Shown here: in pieces, positions 1-6,088 of the stretch
How the letters are laid out: the number at the start of each line of letters is the position of its first letter
How positions within the stretch are numbered: position 1 is the first letter of the stretch
Assembly (NCBI GenBank): GCA_964593515.1
Contig: CAZQJH010000069.1
Span: 1 to 8,809, forward strand
Direction: 5' to 3'
DNA from: JAXJYR01 sp964593515
GTDB taxonomy: Bacteria; Bacillota_I; Bacilli_A; Erysipelotrichales; Erysipelotrichaceae
Length of the DNA: 8,809 nucleotides
The notes under the pieces: generated by a model
Seen by the model: only the letters and a program-made list of their open reading frames with translations
The model's database searches: none
What the model was told of the DNA's origin: nothing
Translations under genes and position numbers: made by a program

Positions 1-51
1 CCTCTTTACATTTGTGAAAAAAGTGATAAAAATAATTACAGGTGATAATAT

Positions 52-393
52 ATGAAACAAATTAAAGAGCGTAAACTTAAAAATTTGAATCGTAAAGAAT
101 TATTAGAAATTATCTTAAAACAAGCAAAAGAAATTGAATCATTAGAAATGAAATTAGCCGAGATCAAAAAAGAAAAGGTTAAATTCGAAAATATCGGAAG
201 TCTTGCGGAAGCTTCATTAGAAATAAATCATATCTTTGAAACTTGTCAAAAAGCAGCCGATGTATATTTAAATAGTATTAAAGCTTTAGAAAATGAAAAA
301 AAATTAGTTTTAAATAAGTATCAAAATGCTTTAAATGAATTAGACCAAAATCGGTTAAATGTTTTAGATAATCAAAAGGTTAACAATGAGTAA
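52..393 (+). CDS. Small cytoplasmic coiled-coil protein, function unknown, first gene of pilus operon
   Basis: A 113-residue, highly charged (Lys/Glu-rich) protein with no signal peptide or membrane segment, so presumably cytoplasmic. Residues about 12-45 (LLEIILKQAKEIESLEMKL) form a leucine-heptad-like coiled coil. A central block with G49-S50-L51-A52-E53-A54 and Q66-K67-A68-A69 looks like the most conserved part, and a second helical stretch follows to about residue 105. I recall similar short proteins at the head of clostridial sortase-pilus loci, sometimes labelled 'DNA repair protein'; nothing here supports that label. The start is favoured by AGGTGA at 40-45, six bases before the ATG. 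Its end overlaps the signal peptidase gene by 8 nt, implying translational coupling. Inference: it may act as a membrane-proximal scaffold or chaperone for export of the large adhesin. The gene is real with high confidence; the function is unknown. Confidence 0.85.
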   Translation: MKQIKERKLKNLNRKELLEIILKQAKEIESLEMKLAEIKKEKVKFENIGSLAEASLEINHIFETCQKAADVYLNSIKALENEKKLVLNKYQNALNELDQNRLNVLDNQKVNNE

Positions 394-955
394 ATTACCA
401 AGTGTTGATGAAATTGAATTTGAATTAAATCGTGTTAATTCTAAACATGTATTTCATAAAACAATGCGTAATACAATAGCTGTTGTTATTGTTATCATTT
501 CAATTTCAATAATTGTTTCATTATTATTCGTACCTGTTTTTAAAATTTATGGTACTTCAATGACCCCATTACTTTCTCCAGGTGAATATGTTGTTGGTTT
601 AAAAAAGCAAGAGTTTAAGCGAGGAGATATTGTTTCTTTTTATTATAATAACAAACTTTTAATAAAACGGGTGATTGGTTTACCTGGTGATTGGATTAGC
701 ATTGATGAAGAAGGTAATGTTTTTATTAATGATGAATATTACGAAGAAAATTACTTAGATGAGAAATCTTTAGGTAATTGTGATATTTCTTTTCCAATTC
801 AAGTACCAGAAAACAAATACTTTTTAATGGGTGATCATCGTTTAACTTCGATAGATTCACGTCATAAAAGTGTTGGTTTTGTTAGTAAAGAACAAATGGT
901 AGCTATTTTGTTATATCGAATTTATCCTTTAGAAAAAATAGGAAGTATTGAATAA
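386..955 (+). CDS. lepB: Type I signal peptidase, pilus-operon dedicated
   Basis: A 189-residue membrane serine protease (S26 family) that removes Sec signal peptides on the outer membrane face. One transmembrane helix spans about residues 30-52. The catalytic serine is S58 in YGTSMTP (box B), followed by a hydrophobic/GEYVVG strand and RGDIV (79-83). The general-base lysine is K94 in IKRVIGLPGD (box D). Box E reads GDHRLTSIDSR (149-159), with His where GDNR is usual. Length matches the short Gram-positive enzymes with one membrane anchor. A charged N-terminal extension of about 28 residues precedes the helix. The start overlaps the upstream coiled-coil gene by 8 nt, with AAAAGG (374-379) as ribosome binding site. 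Its place just before the adhesin and pilin genes suggests it matures these exported subunits; that specificity is inferred. Confidence 0.95.
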   Translation: MSKLPSVDEIEFELNRVNSKHVFHKTMRNTIAVVIVIISISIIVSLLFVPVFKIYGTSMTPLLSPGEYVVGLKKQEFKRGDIVSFYYNNKLLIKRVIGLPGDWISIDEEGNVFINDEYYEENYLDEKSLGNCDISFPIQVPENKYFLMGDHRLTSIDSRHKSVGFVSKEQMVAILLYRIYPLEKIGSIE

Positions 956-960
956 TTTTT

Positions 961-969
961 AGAAAGGAG
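961..969 (+). promoter_or_regulatory. Ribosome binding site that decides the adhesin start
   Basis: AGAAAGGAG lies only 1 nt before an ATG at 971 but 7 nt before a second in-frame ATG at 977. Normal Shine-Dalgarno spacing favours 977, giving a protein beginning MAFDL and removing the extra Met-Cys of the longer reading. Confidence 0.75.
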
Positions 970-976
970 AATGTGT

Positions 977-3900
977 ATGGCTTTTGATTTAATTCAAGAA
1001 ATTACTAAATTGAATGAAAAACATTATAAAAAACGTAGACATAAAGTTTATATCGTTGTTTTAATGGCTTTGATATTTGTTTCGACAGCATTGTTCTTAA
1101 ATCAACCAGCTGAAACTAAAGCTAATGAATTAGTTTGTAATAGCATTGAACATATTCATGATGAATCTTGTTATTTAGGTGAAAATTTATTTTGTAATAA
1201 AGATGAACATCAACATTTAAGTGTTTGTTATCGTGATAATGTTCCAGCTGAATTAGAAAATGTGGCAGGATTTGTTCATGTGGCACCTTATTCTAATAAT
1301 AAAATTAAAGCAATGAATTTAACTAAAGCTGAAGAAAAAAGATATGTCTTATTAAATGATTATGAATCATCATACTTTATCTATTATGGTGAAGGTGAAA
1401 ATAAAAAACTATTAAAAGAGGGAGATACAATTAGTGGTGATGAGCGTATTTCAATTGATTTTAGTTATTTAATCAAAGATCATGCGGTTATTGAAAAAAT
1501 CCATAATTATACAGGCCCAAATGATGATGATCAAAATATTGCTTACTTTGAACTTCCATATATTTTAAGAGATTTAAGTTGTGGTAGTGATATTGTACAA
1601 GCTGGTGTAAAAATTGGAACGGTAGAAGTTCTAGTTACTGATGAACATCAATATTATTTAAAAATTAGATTTAATGATGAATGGATTGAGGATTTATTAA
1701 ATGATACTCACGGTGACGTTACAGGAAGTTTAACCGCATCAGGAAGAATTAATCCTAATAAAGTTGAGGATAATAAAATTACAATTCCTAAAAAAGATGG
1801 TAATTTAACTGTAAATGTTGATAATAGTTATATTTACCAAATGTCAGATGTTGAAATTAGTAAAACTTTTAGTGATCCTAAGGTTGTAGAAGATGAAAAT
1901 GGCGATCAATACTGGGAATATCAATTAATGGTTCGTGTACCATCTAATAGTACTTTTACTAATAAAAATATTAGAGTTGTCGATCGTATTATGAAAAATG
2001 TGGGTTATTGTGTTGAATATGTTGGGGTTACATCAAATAGAGAAACTTTAACTAGTAACGACCCAGGAATTGCACCGGTAGAACAAATCGGACATAATGA
2101 TATCGAGAATTATACTGCAACAGCGGGTAAAGTATATTTAACAACTTTAACATATGACGATGATAACAATAATAATATTAATATCCCAGAACCAAGTGGT
2201 AATTTAGGATATGGTTCTGTAGGAATGATGGTTTGGGAAATTGGTGATATGCAACCTGGTGAAAACCGTATTCTTACATATCGTGTAAAAATGAGTGATG
2301 ATTTTTATGCTAGTATTACTAAAGATAGTAAAAATGGACCAACTAATGAAGCAAGAGTATATAGTGGGGAATATTGCAAAGATAAAGATAGTAAAACTTA
2401 TCAAGATAATATAATATATGGTAGTGAAAACGGAAGAGTATTACATCAAAAAAATGTTACAACCGTAACAAATGATGATGGCTCACTTGATTTTAATTAT
2501 AAGATTGAATTAGGAATGGATTCGAAGAATGATTTTGCATTACCTAATTTCAAGATTTATGATAGTTTATTCTTGCAAGATACTGATGTGATTATAAAGC
2601 CATATATTTCACTTAAAGATTTTAAATTAGTTAAAAACTATAACGGTGAAGAGAAAATTATTGATTATACAAAATTAAATCCTAATGGCTCAAATCCATC
2701 TATTAATGAGGCTGATCAAAGTTTTGATTTCTATTTTGGTCGAATGGAACCAGGAGCTAAGTATACTTTAACTTATACTCTTCATATTGATAAGGATGTA
2801 TTTACACAAACAGCTGAAGAGATAAATGTTAAAAATCGTTTTGAATCTTTTGCAGCTGGTGAGAATAAAGTAAATAGTTCTAAATTTGATGCCTGGACTT
2901 GTCCTAATACGATTGGAAGATATTCATGGAGTTCTAAGCTAGCTGATGAAACGGCAACTAGTGAAAATTTAGAAATTAATATGAATAATGGTCAATCATT
3001 TATTGTGCCACAAGGTAGTTATAAATATGATGTTGTAGTTAATAAAAAATTAGGTTTTGATTTAAGTAATTCAACATTTAAAGATGAATTAGGAAATGCC
3101 CTTGCATATGTAGGATATGCTCGTTTAGTTAGTGTAGATAAAAATATATATAACCAGATAAATAAAAATTGTAGTGATCAAGAACTAGCAAATTATATAG
3201 ATGAATTGATTAAAAATGGTTCTTGGGAAACAGTAAAAAATAACTTTAATGGTAATTATGTTTATTTCGATATAAATAATAAAAATGAGTTTGAAGTTAT
3301 TCCAAGTGAATTAGGACTTCCTAGTGGTGAAAATGTCTATATCTTAACATACTATACATGTTTAACTAGAGAAGTATCTAATTTCGCAATTAGTAATGAT
3401 TTTATCTTATCGGGACAAGTTGGTGATACTTATTTCACACCTGAAGGATTAAAGATTAATAAAACATTTACGATTATTGGTAGTGATCCTTTCACAATTA
3501 AAAAAGGAGGTATGCGCTATCTTCAACCTAGTGCTAATACTTATAAAAATGGTGATTTATATTGGTATTTTGAATTAAGTGGAAATATTAGAGCAGGATT
3601 ACAAATTAATGATATAACAGAAGGTCAAAATTATTGGGAATCTTGGGATTTAAGTTTCTTATTCCATGATTCTAGTATGGTTGGTTTATATCATGGTAAT
3701 TTAGCTGATAATCTTAATATGAGTGATTTTGTAGATATGGATGATTTTGATAAGCGTAGTAATTTGGTTAAATATAGTAATGATTACTATACTTCACAAG
3801 TAGTTGATTCTAACCAAAATATGATTATTACTATTAATCAAGATTTAAAATTAAATGATGGTGAAAAAGCTTATTTAATTATCAAAACGGAACCTAAGCA

Positions 3901-6088
3901 CTTATTATTTAATGATGCTGCTCATGATATAAAAACTTTTACTAATAAATATCAATATCGATCAAGTGAAGAAGATACATGGATTGATGGTAATGAAAAT
4001 GCAAATCTTATCATTTCTAAAAATGATTCTAGTTTTAAATATACAGCACGTATTTTAAAATATAATAGTAATGGAAAATGGGAAAAATTATATCAAGATA
4101 ACTATTTATCATCAGAACAAATTTTTGACGTTAATGGAAATCTTTATCCTAATTATATTTTAGAAGATAAAATAACTGAGCCAGGTATATATTATGAATG
4201 GACGATTAATGTTAACTGGAATGGTTTAATTTCTGGTTCAGTTGATATTACTGACTATTTACCACAAGGGGTTGAATTAGCTTATTTACGTTATTATAAC
4301 GCCGGTGTAGATTATTATGATTCATCATTAGGATTTAATGTTCCTGCTTGTCAAACGATTGAAGAGTATGAAAATAATCCTGATTGGCAAAAAGGTGAAA
4401 TAACTGCTAATAGTCGTGATCATCATCAACTTACTAGTATTTATTATTACAATGCTAAGACAAATGAAATCAAACTTAAAGTTGATGGTATCCAAAGTGG
4501 AGGAAGAATTTCTAATAACTCACATGTTTACAATGGAGCGTTAAGTTCTCGTTATGTACAATTTCAAGTAGTTGCTAAAGTTACAACACCGGATATCTTA
4601 TTGAATCCAGAAGGTAGTGAACTTACAAATAAGATTACGGTTATTGATGAAAATGGGTATAAAGTTGATGATGAAGTAACAACAGCAATTGGTAATAGTT
4701 CAATTGATAAACATAAGTTTGAATACGAACCTAGCGAGGCATCTAAATATTATTTCAAAATTCCATTTGAAATTATCCTTAATAAAGAAGGAGAAGATTT
4801 AGATGGTACTAGTGATCAATTAGTTTTAATTGATGAATTAAGTTCTAATATGACTTTCTTAGAAGATACTTTAGTCATCAAAAATACTAAAACTAATATC
4901 CCATTAACAAGCAATCAATATAAGATTGCCATGGAACAACGTGATGATGGAGGATGGAATATTTTAATAACTCTTCCTGATAATCAACCATTAAATATTT
5001 ATTATGAAGCACGTATTAATGCTAAGGTTGGAGAAGCAGTAACAATATCCAACAAAGCACATTGGAATGGTTATCCAAGTGATGAAGATTCGATTGTCGA
5101 AGATACATATAAACAAGATGTTATTGCTGGTACGGTAGAAGTTCAAGATACACCAGTATTTATCCTTAAAAAGGTCGACCGTAATGACTTGAATTTATTA
5201 TTGAGTGGAGCTCAATTTAAATTACAAAGTGGTAACTTTAACGATCAAAATGAATTTATTGTTGATAACACATTAGATGTTACATTACAAACTGATCAAA
5301 ATGGTATTGCTAAGTATCCAGCTAGTAATGATGAATCAAATAAATTACAATTCGATCAAGTATATTGCTTAACTGAAATTAAAGCACCTGATGGTTACTT
5401 GATTAATTCACAACCATTCTATTTTGTAGTTGCTAAGGGTACAAAAGATGAAAATGGTAATACGGTATATAAAAATTATTCAGATTCAGTTTATGTATAT
5501 AGAGATGAAATTGATGTTTCATATACATTTACGAATCAAAAAGGAAAAATTTATTTAGATAAATTGTATCAAAACGATGCAGGAGTTAATATCCCTCATC
5601 CAACTTTTGGTAAAGTATCCTTTGGTTTATATACTCAAGCTAATCCAACTGATATTAAACCATTACAACAATTAGATATTGTTTATAATGGTGATAAAAT
5701 AACTTATTACCGAGATGGTTTAGAAACGGTAAGACCTGAATTTAATGATTTATTTATTGGTGAAGATTATCATTACTACATTTATGAATTAGATAGTAAT
5801 GGTCAACCAGTAATTCATAATAATTCATTTATTACTTTAGAGCATGGAACTTATATCATTCGATATACGCTCAATGATGGTATTAAAATACCACAAGGTA
5901 GTTATGAAACTTCAGACTTTACTTATACATTAGTCAATGAAGTTACATATAAATTGCCTGCTACAGGTGGGCACACAACAGCGTCTTATTACTTTGCTGC
6001 TTCAAGTATAATGGTAGGTCTACTAATATATTTGAAACAAAGAACAAATAAGAAAAATTACTTAAAAAGAGGAGGAAGAAAATTATGA
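977..6088 (+). CDS. Giant LPATG-anchored pilus tip/ancillary adhesin with SpaA/CnaB domains
   Basis: A 1703-residue surface protein, numbered from the start at 977. Residues 1-23 are a charged cytoplasmic extension ending KKRRHK. A hydrophobic signal segment covers 24-41, with likely cleavage near TKA-NE (48-50). A twin C-x4-H-x-H-x3-C motif follows at 54-85, then an unassigned N-terminal region (about 87-290). Next comes a string of Ig-like domains of the fimbrial isopeptide/DUF11-like style (about 290-1390). Two SpaA/CnaB-type domains occupy about 1390-1523 and 1524-1655, the first with the family hallmark TEIKAPDGY. The end is a sorting signal: LPATG at 1660-1664, hydrophobic stretch, Lys/Arg tail. 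Lying before the backbone pilin and far larger than it, the protein is best read as a tip or ancillary adhesin; its ligand is unknown. No von Willebrand A or clear thioester domain is visible. It overlaps the pilin start by ATGA. Confidence 0.9.
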   Translation: MAFDLIQEITKLNEKHYKKRRHKVYIVVLMALIFVSTALFLNQPAETKANELVCNSIEHIHDESCYLGENLFCNKDEHQHLSVCYRDNVPAELENVAGFVHVAPYSNNKIKAMNLTKAEEKRYVLLNDYESSYFIYYGEGENKKLLKEGDTISGDERISIDFSYLIKDHAVIEKIHNYTGPNDDDQNIAYFELPYILRDLSCGSDIVQAGVKIGTVEVLVTDEHQYYLKIRFNDEWIEDLLNDTHGDVTGSLTASGRINPNKVEDNKITIPKKDGNLTVNVDNSYIYQMSDVEISKTFSDPKVVEDENGDQYWEYQLMVRVPSNSTFTNKNIRVVDRIMKNVGYCVEYVGVTSNRETLTSNDPGIAPVEQIGHNDIENYTATAGKVYLTTLTYDDDNNNNINIPEPSGNLGYGSVGMMVWEIGDMQPGENRILTYRVKMSDDFYASITKDSKNGPTNEARVYSGEYCKDKDSKTYQDNIIYGSENGRVLHQKNVTTVTNDDGSLDFNYKIELGMDSKNDFALPNFKIYDSLFLQDTDVIIKPYISLKDFKLVKNYNGEEKIIDYTKLNPNGSNPSINEADQSFDFYFGRMEPGAKYTLTYTLHIDKDVFTQTAEEINVKNRFESFAAGENKVNSSKFDAWTCPNTIGRYSWSSKLADETATSENLEINMNNGQSFIVPQGSYKYDVVVNKKLGFDLSNSTFKDELGNALAYVGYARLVSVDKNIYNQINKNCSDQELANYIDELIKNGSWETVKNNFNGNYVYFDINNKNEFEVIPSELGLPSGENVYILTYYTCLTREVSNFAISNDFILSGQVGDTYFTPEGLKINKTFTIIGSDPFTIKKGGMRYLQPSANTYKNGDLYWYFELSGNIRAGLQINDITEGQNYWESWDLSFLFHDSSMVGLYHGNLADNLNMSDFVDMDDFDKRSNLVKYSNDYYTSQVVDSNQNMIITINQDLKLNDGEKAYLIIKTEPKHLLFNDAAHDIKTFTNKYQYRSSEEDTWIDGNENANLIISKNDSSFKYTARILKYNSNGKWEKLYQDNYLSSEQIFDVNGNLYPNYILEDKITEPGIYYEWTINVNWNGLISGSVDITDYLPQGVELAYLRYYNAGVDYYDSSLGFNVPACQTIEEYENNPDWQKGEITANSRDHHQLTSIYYYNAKTNEIKLKVDGIQSGGRISNNSHVYNGALSSRYVQFQVVAKVTTPDILLNPEGSELTNKITVIDENGYKVDDEVTTAIGNSSIDKHKFEYEPSEASKYYFKIPFEIILNKEGEDLDGTSDQLVLIDELSSNMTFLEDTLVIKNTKTNIPLTSNQYKIAMEQRDDGGWNILITLPDNQPLNIYYEARINAKVGEAVTISNKAHWNGYPSDEDSIVEDTYKQDVIAGTVEVQDTPVFILKKVDRNDLNLLLSGAQFKLQSGNFNDQNEFIVDNTLDVTLQTDQNGIAKYPASNDESNKLQFDQVYCLTEIKAPDGYLINSQPFYFVVAKGTKDENGNTVYKNYSDSVYVYRDEIDVSYTFTNQKGKIYLDKLYQNDAGVNIPHPTFGKVSFGLYTQANPTDIKPLQQLDIVYNGDKITYYRDGLETVRPEFNDLFIGEDYHYYIYELDSNGQPVIHNNSFITLEHGTYIIRYTLNDGIKIPQGSYETSDFTYTLVNEVTYKLPATGGHTTASYYFAASSIMVGLLIYLKQRTNKKNYLKRGGRKL
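1136..1231 (+). other. Twin CHHC (putative metal-binding) motif in the adhesin
   Basis: Directly after the signal segment the protein has two tandem copies of C-x4-H-x-H-x3-C-Y: C54, H59, H61, C65 and C73, H78, H80, C84. The copies start 19 residues apart, and each has an acidic residue just before the first His (EHIH, EHQH). The Cys/His pattern suggests zinc binding or paired disulfides. I recall similar 'C..EHxHxxxCY' repeats after the signal peptide of large clostridial surface proteins but know no established function. Confidence 0.7.
1862..5053 (+). repeat. Divergent Ig-like domain array with candidate isopeptide Lys/Asn pairs
   Basis: Residues 296-1359 of the adhesin hold about six divergent copies of a roughly 130-250-residue unit. 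Copies typically open near a strand with Lys and close near an Asn followed by a strand. Candidate pairs are K296 (ISKTF) with N457 (TNEARVYSG), K492 (HQKNV) with N620 (VKNRFES), and K829 (INKTF) with N990 (FTNKYQY). A last one is K1245 (IDKHKF) with N1359 (ISNKAHWNG). The unit between (about 1000-1240) ends at N1218 (LTNKI), and one near 690-810 is less clear. Unit interiors carry phrases such as IRVVDRI, DITDYLPQGVEL and VLIDELSSNM, typical of LPxTG fimbrial isopeptide-forming domains. The copies are diverged and not DNA repeats. The pairings were made by eye and need structural modelling. Confidence 0.55.
5144..5953 (+). other. Two C-terminal SpaA/CnaB-type domains of the adhesin
   Basis: The first domain starts at VFILKKVDRND and has LLLSGAQFKL, then TEIKAPDGY and a closing YTFTNQKG. 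That gives a candidate isopeptide triad of K1399, E1467 and N1520, as expected for SpaA-type domains. The second runs from GKIYLDKLYQ to LVNEVTYK, with candidate residues K1529, E1604 (IYELD) and N1654. It is more divergent and has no APxGY signature. They form a protease-resistant stalk just before the LPATG anchor. Confidence 0.7.
5954..6085 (+). other. Cell-wall sorting signal of the adhesin (LPATG)
   Basis: LPATG at residues 1660-1664 is followed by a hydrophobic segment (about 1671-1686) and a basic tail rich in Lys and Arg. This is the tripartite signal cleaved between Thr and Gly by sortase. The motif differs from the LPGTG of the neighbouring pilin. Confidence 0.9.
6068..6075 (+). promoter_or_regulatory. 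Strong ribosome binding site of the major pilin, inside the adhesin gene
   Basis: AGAGGAGG lies 9 nt before the pilin ATG and is embedded in the last codons of the adhesin (the KRGGRK tail). With the ATGA stop/start overlap it allows both coupled and independent, high-level initiation on the pilin. Confidence 0.8.

Noticed and set aside
5..36. Possible promoter: TTTACA at 5-10 with AAAAAT (28-33) or AATAAT (31-36)
   Set aside because: Either the -10 match is poor at 17-nt spacing or the spacing is 20 nt for the better match. In such A/T-rich DNA this occurs by chance, and the true operon start may lie upstream of the window.
2155..2183. GAT/AAT-rich tract (protein DDDNNNNIN) as a phase-variable repeat
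   Set aside because: The triplets are mixed and too few for a true microsatellite, and in-frame triplet slippage would not switch the gene off.
2204..2404. Antisense open frame of 66 codons within the adhesin
   Set aside because: It lies wholly opposite a well-supported coding frame, has no ribosome binding site of note and gives a low-complexity Ile/Phe/Thr/Ser protein typical of reversed A/T-rich codons.
4342..4375. ACQTIEEY in the adhesin as a thioester domain
   Set aside because: The Cys-Gln pair lies mid-stalk and lacks the surrounding aromatic-Cys and distant Gln signature of thioester adhesin domains.
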